Shown here piece by piece: positions 27,269 through 37,200 of a stretch of 64,000 nucleotides of DNA. The notes under the pieces are model-generated. The model did not search any database. It had not been told where the DNA came from and saw nothing but the letters and a program-made list of their open reading frames with translations. Position 1 is the first letter of the stretch. Every line of letters begins with the position of its first letter. The DNA is from Improbicoccus pseudotrichonymphae (GTDB lineage: Bacteria; Bacillota; Clostridia; Oscillospirales; Acutalibacteraceae). The position numbers and the translations under genes are program-made. Location of the stretch: NCBI GenBank assembly GCA_036322855.1, contig AP027924.1, forward strand, positions 930,001-994,000. Reading direction: 5' to 3'.

Positions 27269-27624
27269 AAAAATTAAAACTTTCAATAATCATTTTTTTG
27301 TTTACATTGTCTGTTTGTCTTTTTTGCAGTACACTTACTGTCAAAATCATGAAACAGGTTGAACAATATACAAACAACGTAAAAATCATTCAAAGTAAAG
27401 AATCCGCAAGAGAATTAGTTGATTTTTGGGATAAAGAATCAAAGATACTATATGTTTTTATTCATCATGATATTTTGGACAGAATTACCAAAAATATATC
27501 AAAAATCAATGCAGCAATTCAGAAAAAAGATTTTGAATATGCCTTCATAGAGTGCGAATGTATTTTGAGTTTATCGAAAGTCTTAAGAGAATATGATGAT
27601 ATAAATTTGAGAAACATTTTATAA
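27265..27624 (+). CDS. DUF4363-like small membrane-anchored protein
   Basis: A 119-residue protein with one N-terminal helix (KLSIIIFLFTLSVCLFCSTL) and a helical extracytoplasmic domain containing LVDFWDKESKILYVFIHHDILD, resembling DUF4363. In clostridia it commonly follows a DUF421 gene, as here, with an ATGA overlap. The pair probably forms a membrane complex of unknown task. Confidence 0.7.
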   Translation: MKKLKLSIIIFLFTLSVCLFCSTLTVKIMKQVEQYTNNVKIIQSKESARELVDFWDKESKILYVFIHHDILDRITKNISKINAAIQKKDFEYAFIECECILSLSKVLREYDDINLRNIL

Positions 27625-27981
27625 TTTTTTATTCTTGCTGAAAAAAAATATTAGACTTAAAAATAAAAAAAATAAACCAAATAATTTTCTTAAAATTAAT
27701 GGGTTAATTATTTTCGTAAATATAGCTCCAAAAAATGCTCCAATGGCTCCGGATATCGCCATTTTTGAAATTAATTTAGGTTTAATTATTTTTTCTCTGA
27801 AGTATATGATAATGCACAATAAGCTTACAGGAATTATAAACATTAAACTGAACCCCTGAGCTTTTATTTGTTCTGTTTTGATTATCGTTGTTAAATAAAA
27901 AATCAAGACAGCACCGCCGCCCAACCCCAAAGATGAAAATATTCCTGAAAATAATCCAACAATAACGTTTAATAAAAACAA
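27619..27981 (-). CDS. Half-size TauE/SafE-type permease, C-terminal partner
   Basis: 120 residues with four helices. It contains the repeat signature LFSGIFSSLGLGGGAVLIFYL and a second-half SGAIGAFFGAIFTKIINPLILRKLFGLF segment. Normal TauE/SafE exporters have about 250 residues with two such halves. Together with the gene at 27998 it would form a two-subunit anion exporter. It overlaps the DUF4363-like gene's end by 6 nt on the opposite strand. Confidence 0.75.
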   Translation of the reverse strand: MFLLNVIVGLFSGIFSSLGLGGGAVLIFYLTTIIKTEQIKAQGFSLMFIIPVSLLCIIIYFREKIIKPKLISKMAISGAIGAFFGAIFTKIINPLILRKLFGLFFLFLSLIFFFSKNKKL

Positions 27982-27997
27982 TTTGATACCTTCCGGA

Positions 27998-28372
27998 TTA
28001 ATTTAGAATTAATTGGCATCCGGCCCAAAAACTAAAACATGCAAAAAATTTTCTGAGCAAATTGTGATTTATTTTTTTCAATAAAAAAGTACCCGCAAAC
28101 GCACCTATTGCTCCGGAAAAAATAATTAAAAACTCATCGATGTTTATAATTTTTATGTAATTATTACAGAAAAAAACCGATATACTTACAATACTTATTA
28201 ATAGAGTCACACAAAGTGAATTGGCATGAGCTTCTTTTGTAGAAAAATTAATTTTTATCAAAAATGGAGTTATTATCATTCCACCGCCAAGACCAAACAT
28301 CGAATTTGTCACTCCGGCAAGAAATCCAAAAATCATACAAAAAATGTTTTCATACTTTTTTAAAAAAAACAT
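27998..28372 (-). CDS. Half-size TauE/SafE-type permease, N-terminal partner
   Basis: 124 residues with four helices and the same repeat pattern (MIFGFLAGVTNSMFGLGGGMIITPFLI and SGAIGAFAGTFLLKKINHNLLRKFF). It lies 16 nt upstream of the other half and has its own start, so this is a gene pair rather than a frameshift. The likely role is export of sulfite or a sulfonate-related anion; the substrate is uncertain. Confidence 0.75.
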   Translation of the reverse strand: MFFLKKYENIFCMIFGFLAGVTNSMFGLGGGMIITPFLIKINFSTKEAHANSLCVTLLISIVSISVFFCNNYIKIINIDEFLIIFSGAIGAFAGTFLLKKINHNLLRKFFACFSFWAGCQLILN

Positions 28373-28498
28373 ATTTATTATTATCTTATAAATGAATGGA
28401 TTTTATCCGTCGAACAAATTTAAATCATATATAGCTTGATTTTGAGTTAAAGTAAAATTAATATTAATTTAAATAGAGTTAAATACGGAGGAAGTTTT

Positions 28499-30721
28499 TT
28501 GTTGGCAATAGGCAGTATAAAAGATATGAGAAGGCGCTTGTTTTTTACTTTTTCTATATTTTTTGTCTCGTGTTTTTTGATACTTTCTGCTAAACTTATC
28601 TCTTTGCAAGTTATACAAAGTCATTTTCTTGAACGCATGGCTTTGGAACAACAATTGGCGGACACAAAATTGAAAGCCAAAAGAGGAACTATTTACGACA
28701 GAAATTTTAATCCATTAGCTAAAAGTGCTACTGTTTGGAATGTGGTTTTGGAGCCTAATTCCATCAATAACGAAAATCGCGATTTAATTTGCAGTGGTTT
28801 GAGTGAAATTTTGGATATTGACGTGGAAAAAATAAGAAAATTGTCTCTAAAAAAAACTTTCTATAATATTGTCAAAAAAAAAATAGACTGCGATGTAAGA
28901 AATAAAATAATAGAGTTCAAGAATAAGAATAAAATAACAAATGGAATAAGACTCATAGAAGACAACAAAAGGTATTATCCTTTTGGTTCTTTTGCATCGG
29001 TTACGCTTGGTTTTGTTGGTTCAGACGGACAAGGTCTTGCTGGATTAGAAGCCTATTACGAAAAATATTTAAAAGGCGAAGACGGAAGACTTGTCAGCGC
29101 AAAGAATGCGATTGGTACTGAAATGCCATATGAGTATGAACAAATGATTCCTTCGCAAGAAGGTTATAATTTAAGACTCACCATAGACAGTAATGTTCAA
29201 CGTATTGTAGAAAAATGTTTGCACGAAGGCATAAAAATAAATAAAGTGCTGAATAGGGGTGTTGTCATTGTCATGGATGTGAAAGACGGAGAAATTCTCG
29301 CTTTGGCTGTTAAAGAAGATTTCGATCCGAATCATCCATTTGAAGTATTTAGCGAATCTGATAAAATTTTAATTGAAAATGCTCCCGAAAACGAAAAAAT
29401 AAAGCTAAAAAATGAAATTCTCTCCAAACAGTGGCGTAATAAGGCAATAAGCGATACCTATTATCCCGGTTCGGTATTTAAAATGATTATGGCTGCAATC
29501 GGATTTCAATTGAGATTAATTGATGAAAATTCAAGTTTTAATTGTGGTGGCGGAATACGCATAAGTGAACGCTCCCAATATATTAGGTGTCACAAGAGAT
29601 TAGGTCATGGACCTCAAAATTTTGTAAAAGCTTTGTGCAACTCGTGCAATCCGGCGTTTATATCTCTTGGACAAAAAATTGGCACAGAAAAATTTTTTGA
29701 ATTTTATGAAAATTTTGGTTTTCACGAACGCACAGGTATTGATTTGCCGGGCGAAGCAGGAGACATATTTTTTAGCACGAGCGGAAAAATGAGGCCAATT
29801 GACTTAGCCGTGGCATCAATAGGACAAAATTTCAGCATAACCGCCATACAGATGATTTGTGCCGCTTGCGCCATAGCCAACGGCGGAAACTTAGTTAAGC
29901 CGCATTTGGTTAAAGAAATTGTAGATAAAAACGGAAATATAATCAAAAGTTTTGATAAAACGCCGAAAAGAAATGTTATTTCAGGTGAAGTTGCGTCCAG
30001 AATTTTAAAAATGCTTGAACTTAATGCGATTAGCGGAGGTGCTAAAAATGCCTATGTGCCGGGTTTTAGAATCGCAGGTAAAACAGGAACTTCTGAAAAA
30101 ATAGGATTAAGCACTCCAGGACATAAAGATTATATTTCATCTTTTTGCGGTTTTGCTCCTGCCGATGATCCGAAAATTGCCATAATCATAATTTTGGATA
30201 CCCCCAGAGGTAGTAGTTACTATGGCGGCCTAATAGTTGCGCCTATTTTTGCAAGCATCGCTTCTTATATTTTGCCATACTTAGGTATTGAAAAAAAATA
30301 TAGCGAAGAAGAAATGAAAAGATATATTACGAGTGTTCCGGATTTTCTTACAAAGAAAACTTATATAGCGCGCGAATTAGCAATTAATTCCGGGTTGGAA
30401 CCTATAATTTTGGGGAAAGGAGAAAATATAATATCTCAAATGCCGTCTGCTGGTGAATTGATTTCCAGAGGAAGTACCATTATTTTACATACGGAAAACT
30501 CAGATTCCGAAAAAGTTCGAGTTCCAAATTTTGTAGGTTTGAGCATAAAAGAAACAAAACAACTTGCGAAAAAAATGAAATTTAATATTAAAATAATTGG
30601 TTGTTACGATGAAAAATTATTTCCTGTTGCTTCTTCTCAATCAGTTAAACCGGGAGAATTTTTAATTATCGGATCAGTAATAGATGTTAAATTTGTTTCC
30701 AAAGAATCTGTTGGAGACTAA
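28499..30721 (+). CDS. PASTA-domain class B penicillin-binding protein (FtsI/SpoVD type)
   Basis: A 740-residue peptidoglycan transpeptidase. It has an N-terminal membrane anchor (FTFSIFFVSCFLILSAKLI), a PBP dimerisation domain (TKLKAKRGTIYDRN) and a transpeptidase domain with the active serine in GSVFK (about residue 328), SCN (about 382) and KTGTSE (about 527). Two C-terminal PASTA repeats follow, beginning at VPDFL and VPNFVG. TTG 28499 follows CGGAGGA. Two PASTA repeats and the place before mraY-ftsW fit either the division enzyme FtsI/Pbp2B or the cortex enzyme SpoVD; the choice cannot be made here. Confidence 0.88.
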   Translation: MLAIGSIKDMRRRLFFTFSIFFVSCFLILSAKLISLQVIQSHFLERMALEQQLADTKLKAKRGTIYDRNFNPLAKSATVWNVVLEPNSINNENRDLICSGLSEILDIDVEKIRKLSLKKTFYNIVKKKIDCDVRNKIIEFKNKNKITNGIRLIEDNKRYYPFGSFASVTLGFVGSDGQGLAGLEAYYEKYLKGEDGRLVSAKNAIGTEMPYEYEQMIPSQEGYNLRLTIDSNVQRIVEKCLHEGIKINKVLNRGVVIVMDVKDGEILALAVKEDFDPNHPFEVFSESDKILIENAPENEKIKLKNEILSKQWRNKAISDTYYPGSVFKMIMAAIGFQLRLIDENSSFNCGGGIRISERSQYIRCHKRLGHGPQNFVKALCNSCNPAFISLGQKIGTEKFFEFYENFGFHERTGIDLPGEAGDIFFSTSGKMRPIDLAVASIGQNFSITAIQMICAACAIANGGNLVKPHLVKEIVDKNGNIIKSFDKTPKRNVISGEVASRILKMLELNAISGGAKNAYVPGFRIAGKTGTSEKIGLSTPGHKDYISSFCGFAPADDPKIAIIIILDTPRGSSYYGGLIVAPIFASIASYILPYLGIEKKYSEEEMKRYITSVPDFLTKKTYIARELAINSGLEPIILGKGENIISQMPSAGELISRGSTIILHTENSDSEKVRVPNFVGLSIKETKQLAKKMKFNIKIIGCYDEKLFPVASSQSVKPGEFLIIGSVIDVKFVSKESVGD

Positions 30722-30736
30722 ATCGGAGGTTTAAAA

Positions 30737-31792
30737 ATGTTTGATTTTTTAAATTTATGGACATTATTTAATAGCATTACCATGTTAATTTCTTTTACAA
30801 CAACGGTGGTTGTTGGCAAAATTTTAATTCAGGTTTTATCGAAATTAAAATATAGCCAATCGATACTGGAAATCGGTCCTTCTTGGCACAAAATTAAACA
30901 AGGAACCCCAACAATGGGCGGAATATCTTTGATTGTATCTGTGTTGGTTTCAAGTTTATTAATTCCTGCTTATTATCTTTTTTCAAACCTCAAAGACGTT
31001 GTTTTTTTTGAAAACAAAGTTGTAATAGTAAAAATATTTGCCGGTTCGCTAATGTCTGTTCTTTTCGGCTTCATTGGTTTTGTTGATGATTTAACCAAAA
31101 TAAGAAACAAAAAAAATTTAGGTCTGACTCCCATTCAAAAATTAATTTTACAATTTTTAGTAAGCATTGTTTATTTGGGATTAATCTATACGAGCGAAAT
31201 GTTTTATTCAAGTAGAATAAATACTTCAGTAAATATCCCGTTTTTAGGGAATTTAAATTTGGGTATTTTTTACTGGCCAATTTCCGCAATAGTGATTGTG
31301 GCCATAGTCAATGCGGTGAATCTTACGGACGGAATTGACGGTTTGTGTTCAAGCATATCTTTTGTAGCAGGAATTGGGTTTATGTTCGCCGGAAGGCTTT
31401 TATTTATGTTCGGATTTTCTGTTTTGGGTGCGGCTTTGATAGGTTCGTGTTTGGGTTTTCTTGTATGGAATTTTCATCCGGCAAAGATTTTTATGGGTGA
31501 TACGGGTTCGCTTTTTTTAGGCGGATTTATATGTTCGATCGGATTCGGAATGGGCAATATAAGCCTTTTGTTATTATTAAGCGCGGTGTATTTGATAGAA
31601 ATGCTTTCTGTAATATTACAGGTGATTTATTTTAAAATTTCAAATGGCAAGAGATTATTTAAAATGAGCCCAATACATCATCATTTTGAAATGTCGGGTT
31701 TAAAAGAAACAAGAATTTGTTTAACATTTTCTTGTGTTGCAATTATTTTTACTTTAATTGCACTTTTCTTATTGATACATGGCATAATATAA
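30737..31792 (+). CDS. mraY: Phospho-MurNAc-pentapeptide transferase
   Basis: A 351-residue polytopic enzyme that makes lipid I on undecaprenyl phosphate. Conserved stretches are present: PTMGG near residue 55, FVDDLTKI with the Asp pair, NLTDGIDGL, FMGDTGSL and the HHHFE loop near the end. CGGAGG lies 9 nt before the ATG, and it follows the PBP by 15 nt. In most Firmicutes murE/murF precede it and murD follows; none of these is here. Confidence 0.93.
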   Translation: MFDFLNLWTLFNSITMLISFTTTVVVGKILIQVLSKLKYSQSILEIGPSWHKIKQGTPTMGGISLIVSVLVSSLLIPAYYLFSNLKDVVFFENKVVIVKIFAGSLMSVLFGFIGFVDDLTKIRNKKNLGLTPIQKLILQFLVSIVYLGLIYTSEMFYSSRINTSVNIPFLGNLNLGIFYWPISAIVIVAIVNAVNLTDGIDGLCSSISFVAGIGFMFAGRLLFMFGFSVLGAALIGSCLGFLVWNFHPAKIFMGDTGSLFLGGFICSIGFGMGNISLLLLLSAVYLIEMLSVILQVIYFKISNGKRLFKMSPIHHHFEMSGLKETRICLTFSCVAIIFTLIALFLLIHGII

Positions 31793-31807
31793 AGGAGTAG
31801 TTGGATT

Positions 31808-33040
31808 TTGGGATTTAGAAAACAGGAAAAATCAAATAAGATACCAATAATGTCTAAAAATTATGTGAAAAATAACGGGGTTGTTTTTCTTAAAAAAGCA
31901 AAAAAGCGCAAATTCAGTTTGAGTTTTTTTGCACGCGGGAGCGGTGTGGATATGCCGTTTTTGCTCTTGGTGCTTTCACTTGTAACCATAGGCTTAATTA
32001 TGATGTTTTCGGCAAGTTATCCGAATGCATATTATCTTCATCACCAAAACAGTTTTTTCTTTATAAGAAATCAAGCAATATTTGCAGCTTTTGGTTTGGT
32101 TAGCATGTTTTTTATGTCTAAATTCAACTATGAAAATTTTAGATCTTTATCTAAGCTACTTGTTATTATTTCTTTTGTTTTATTGAGTTTAGTACTTGTT
32201 ATGCCACCTATAAACGGCGTGAGGAGATGGTTTCAATTAGGTCCTATTGGTTTTCAAGCGTCAGAAGTTACCAAATTTGCTTTAACCACGATATTTGCGT
32301 ATTTAATAGATAAAAATTTTGACAAAATGAATAGTATAAAGTATGGTATACTCCCATTTTCTATGATTCTAATTCCTACCATTATTTTACTTGCTCTGGA
32401 ACCACATATTTCTTGTAGTGTGATTATTACTTTGCTGGCTGGATGTTTGCTTTTTATAGGCGGTGTTAAACTACGTTGGTTTTTGATAGTTTTGGGAATA
32501 ATCGCTGCAGGTGTTTTGTATCTGGTTTTGTTTACTGATAGATTAACATATGCAAATCATAGGATTTCCGGATGGTTAGATCCTTTTAACGCGCCGGAAG
32601 GCGTTGATACTTGGCAGACGCGCCAAGGTTTATATGCAATAGGTTCGGGCAAAATTTTTGGTTTGGGGCTTGGAAATTCAAAACAAAAATTTTTATATAT
32701 ACCAGAGCCGCAAAATGACTTTATATTCGCCGTTGTTTGTGAAGAATTAGGATTATTCGGTGCTTTGATTATATTAATTATTTTTGCTTCTTTGATATGG
32801 CGTGGTATCATAATCGCCATAAAAGCAAAAAACCGATTTGCTTCTGTTCTATGTGCTGGCCTCATATTGCAAGTAGGATTACAAACAATACTTAATATAG
32901 CCGTAGTAACAAACACTATACCGAATACAGGAATAAGTTTACCGTTTTTCAGCTACGGAGGAACTTCGCTTTTGATGCTTTTGACTCAAATGGGAATAAT
33001 TCTTTCTATTTCGCGTGATGCTAAAATTGAAAAAAGTTAA
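31808..33040 (+). CDS. SEDS glycosyltransferase FtsW/SpoVE
   Basis: 410 residues with a basic N-terminal tail of about 45 residues, then ten membrane helices. SEDS signatures are visible: MFSASYPNA, GVRRWFQLGPIGFQASE, RISGWLDPFNAPEG and the FAVVCEELGLFGAL motif, ending with NTGISLPFFSYGGTSLL. It polymerises lipid II together with a class B PBP, fitting the gene two places upstream. The start is TTG after AAGGAG. FtsW (division) and SpoVE (cortex) are not separable from this sequence alone. Confidence 0.9.
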   Translation: MGFRKQEKSNKIPIMSKNYVKNNGVVFLKKAKKRKFSLSFFARGSGVDMPFLLLVLSLVTIGLIMMFSASYPNAYYLHHQNSFFFIRNQAIFAAFGLVSMFFMSKFNYENFRSLSKLLVIISFVLLSLVLVMPPINGVRRWFQLGPIGFQASEVTKFALTTIFAYLIDKNFDKMNSIKYGILPFSMILIPTIILLALEPHISCSVIITLLAGCLLFIGGVKLRWFLIVLGIIAAGVLYLVLFTDRLTYANHRISGWLDPFNAPEGVDTWQTRQGLYAIGSGKIFGLGLGNSKQKFLYIPEPQNDFIFAVVCEELGLFGALIILIIFASLIWRGIIIAIKAKNRFASVLCAGLILQVGLQTILNIAVVTNTIPNTGISLPFFSYGGTSLLMLLTQMGIILSISRDAKIEKS

Positions 33041-33149
33041 AGCCTTAAAATTTTGAATCGCTTATGTCCAACATGAAAATGGTTTCGTTTGAGATTTATT
33101 TTGTCGCTAGATTTTACCATATGTGCCTTATAAAAGGTGTATGCTTAAA

Positions 33150-33480
33150 GAAGCTATGTTGAATCATGTTATTAACATGAATAGCGGGGCATATAGCGTC
33201 TTGGGTTTTACGTAGTTTTCTTCTGCAAAAATCTTAATCCAATTGAAAATTGACCTAACGTTTGCCTTAAAAATTTAGCAATTATGCGCATTGAAAGTCC
33301 ATGACAATACAGCCAAACTGCCATTAATTTCATCTCTTTTGATTTGTCTTTTTCCTCGTTGGTACAAATCTACAATTACGCTCTTTACATAAATAACGTT
33401 GTTCTCCGCTTATAAATTCAGCTTTTACTTGCTTTTCGCCGCCGCATTTTTTTCAATACAATATTACCAGCTTTCTTTTG
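33150..33480 (-). pseudogene. IS1-like transposase remnant
   Basis: On the minus strand, broken frames give a zinc-finger segment (CGG-EKQVKAEF-like with a later SGEQRYLC) and an LYCHGLSMRIIAKFL-like helix-turn-helix, as in InsA of IS1-type elements. The same zinc-finger piece recurs near 53860-53940. Frameshifts show it is inactive. Confidence 0.55.
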
Positions 33481-34238
33481 AATAACATCATATTAAACTA
33501 TAGCTAATTTAATAACACTTTCGACAAAATCTGTTAAAGACAAAATTGAATTTTTAGGAATGATTCTGTCTATTAATGAAATTGCTGCTTTTCTTTTATT
33601 ACATGGAAATTTGTTCCATTTTGCGCAACGTCGCAAATTGTAACAGTATGAAATTGCGGTTATGTGGATTTTTTGTATCTTTCATATTTTTCCATCAATT
33701 CCGGATATCTTGGAAGTTCTCCATGTGTTACGTCTATTTCTAGTGTTTTATAGCCTTGTAATTTTTTCACTTGGGGTTGATAAATTTCAGCATTTCTTCG
33801 TAGTATATTGTATTTGACTTTCATGCTGTGCAATCGCCAAAAGCATAACATTAACATCTAAATTTTTAAAAATGTTCTTTATCAAAATCTAAATTCGCTT
33901 TTTATTATTACTAAAGTGAAAAAAATACTGTTTCAAAATCTAATTTTTCTTTCTTGAGAAGTCAGATAGCTCTTTGATTTATGATATTATACGAGCTCCT
34001 GTTCATTTGCTTTATTTTTGATTGTTGAATAATTTATATAACTTTTTTCATTTCATGTCACCGCAATATTTATATCATTTTTCTTATCTGAATGATATTG
34101 ATGCTCTATACGAATAAGCTCTAATCAATTTGCTTGACATGAATTCCTAAATAAATTCCAACTTTCGTAACTTGCCATATAAAATTTCATAAAAATAATA
34201 CAAAAATTATGTTTATTTTAGTAAATATATCAAAAATA
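33481..34238. other. Long non-coding stretch with decayed fragments
   Basis: Between the IS1-like remnant and polC I see no credible gene. A minus-strand open stretch (33660-33857, 65 codons, with LEIDVTHGELPRYPELMEKY) may be a leftover of a transposase or phage gene but is not recognised. A GAGCTCCTGTTCATTTG motif near 33993 resembles, inverted, the insertion-sequence end motif found at 10508 and 40826. Confidence 0.4.
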
Positions 34239-37200
34239 TCAAAAAAATGAAATTTGATTACTCTCTTGCAAATTTAACATTCGAGAGGTTTTAAGTAGTT
34301 CGGTTATGGTTTTGTTTATTCCTGTTCGTTGGCGTAAATCATCCATGGATATGAATTTACCATGTTCTCTTTCTTTTTGTATGCTTTGCGCAACGGCATC
34401 CCCGAGCCCTGAAAACGAAACCAGCGGTAATCTTATTTTATTATCTTCTACCAAAAATTTTTTGGCATGGGATTTATAAATGTCTACAGGTAAAAATTCA
34501 ATCTTTCTTGCATATATTTCTGATAAAATTTGTAATGTCGAAATACTTGCTCTTTCTTTTATACTTGCCTCTTTTCCCTTTTTTTCAATGCTTACAAGTC
34601 TTCTGACTATTTCATCCTTCCCTTTCATAACAAGTTGGCCATCTACATCTTCACCATGAGCACTCAAAAAGGCAACATAATACTCAAGTGGTCTGTAAAC
34701 TTTATACCAAGCAAACCTGAGTGTGGCGATAACATAAGCCACCGCATGAGCTTTCGGAAACATATATTTAATTTTTAAACAAGAATTTATATACCAATCA
34801 GGTACATTATGATCTTTTAAATTTTTTATGTCTTCTTTGGTAAATTTAGACATAGCTTGACCCTTTCTGACAATTTCAGTAATTTTAAATGCAGTTTTTT
34901 TGTCTATTCCTTTGGAAATTAAATAAACCATGATATTATCCCTTGTTCCGATAACTTGCGAAATATCACATGTTTTGTTTTTTATGAGTTCGCGCGCATT
35001 GCCATTCCAAACATCTGTTCCATGGGAAAGACCAGAGATCTGCACTAAATCTGCAAATGTTTTCGGTTTGGATTCTATAAGCATTTGTCTGACAAAAGAA
35101 GTGCCCATTTCCGGTAGAGAAAATGTGGCAACTTTAGAATCAATTTCTTCCGGTGTTACTCCTATTGCTTTTGTAGACGTAAATAAAGACATAACTTTTG
35201 GATCGCTCATATCCACTTGATTGACCGGAATGCCGGTAAGTTCTTCGAGATACTTATATGTCGTCGGGACATCGTGCCCAAGTTCATCGAGTTTACATAT
35301 GGTGTCGTGAATGGAATGAAAATCAAAATGGGTTGTTATACTTTCGGACATTTGATCGTTTGCGGGTTTTTGAACAGGACAAAAATCATAAATTTCCATA
35401 TTAGAAGGCACGATAATCATTCCACCGGGATGTTGACCTGTCGTTCTTTTAATGCCGGTACAACCGAGAATTAAACGTCTCTGTTCTGAACTGCTGATGT
35501 TGACATTGTTTTCTTCTATGACTTTTCTAATAAATCCTTTACTTGTCTTTTCTGCTATAGTAGCTATAGTTCCAGCTCTGAAAACATTAGTTTTGCCAAA
35601 TATTTCTTCTGTATATTTATGGGCTTTAGATTGATATTCTCCCGAAAAATTAAGGTCAATATCCGGTGTTTTTTCGCCATCGAAACCAAGAAATGTTTCG
35701 AAAGGAATGTCATGGCCATCTCTCGAATAGTCAGAACCACATTCTGGGCATTTTTTTTTAGGCAAATCAAAACCGGATAAATACGAGCCATCTGTAAAAA
35801 ATTCACTTTTTTTACATTTTAGACATATGTAATGCGGTTTTAACGGGTTTACCTCGGAAATTCCTGAAATATTTGCTACAAATGATGAGCCGACAGAACC
35901 ACGAGACCCAACTAAATACCCGTTTTTTTCAGAATTCTCAACCAACTTTTTAGCAACTATATACAAAACAGAATAACCATGTTTTGTTATCGACTCTAAT
36001 TCTTTATCTAATCTTTTGGAAATAATTTCCGGAAGGTTTTCCCCATATTTTTCTTTGGAATTTTCAGTTACAACTTTTATTAATTCTTCTCGTGCGCCCG
36101 GTATCTCCGGAGGATAAACTCCCGAAGGTATTGGATCTATGTTTTCGATCATGTTTTGTATTTTTTGAGTATTGGTTACAACAACCTCATAGGCCTTTTC
36201 TTCGCCTAAATATAGAAATTCATCAATCATTTCCTGAGTAGTTCTGAAAAAAAGCGGAGCTTGATTCATACCATCTTTGTAACCCTGGGCAAGCATTAAT
36301 GCCCACCTGAATTTATAATCTTGTGGATCTAAAAAATGTACGTCCCCGGTTGCAACTACCGGTATATTTAATATTTCACCCAACTCAACAATTTTTTTGT
36401 TAAATTCCTGCAATTGTTCTTTGCCGCCGGAAATCAAATTTTCTCTGATCATGAATTCGTTATTGCCAATTGGCTGTATTTCGAGATAATCATAGAATTT
36501 AGCAATCTCCTTCAATTTTTCCATCGGTTGCCCATTAACAACGGCTTTAAATAATTCTCCAGACTCACAAGCGGAACCAATCAATAATCCCTCTCTATGA
36601 CTTATGAGTTCAGATTTTGGTATTCGAGGTTTTTTATAAAAATAATTTAAATGAGAAAGCGAAATTAACTTATAGAGATTTTTAAGCCCTATTTTATTTT
36701 TGACTAATATCGTCTGATGAAATGCAAATTCTTTTTTTATGTCTATTTTTTTAAACAAATCGGATAATTTTTTGTCGTAACCTAAATTGCTAACGTTTGC
36801 GTTTTGAATTAATTTTAAAAATATAAAAGCTAAAATCTTGGCATCGTCGCAGGCTCTGTGGGCTTTAAATTCGGGCAAATTAAAAAATTTAGCAACTGTT
36901 CCCAATTTATAATTTTTAATAATATCTATTTGTGATTTACAAAATGGTATCGTATCTATAATTTTATGTTCAAATTTTATATTGTATTTTTTAAGAGCTG
37001 CATTTAAAAAAGCGTCATCGAAAGATGCATTATGAGCAACCAAAATTGCATCTTTACCGCAAAAATCTACAAATTTTCGTATGGTCTCCTCTTCCGATGG
37101 CGCATCAGCCAACATGCTTTCTGTTATACCGGTAAGCTCAGTTATTTTCATGGGCAGAGGTATCTCGTTCTTTACAAAAGATTGAAATTTAATAGTTTTT

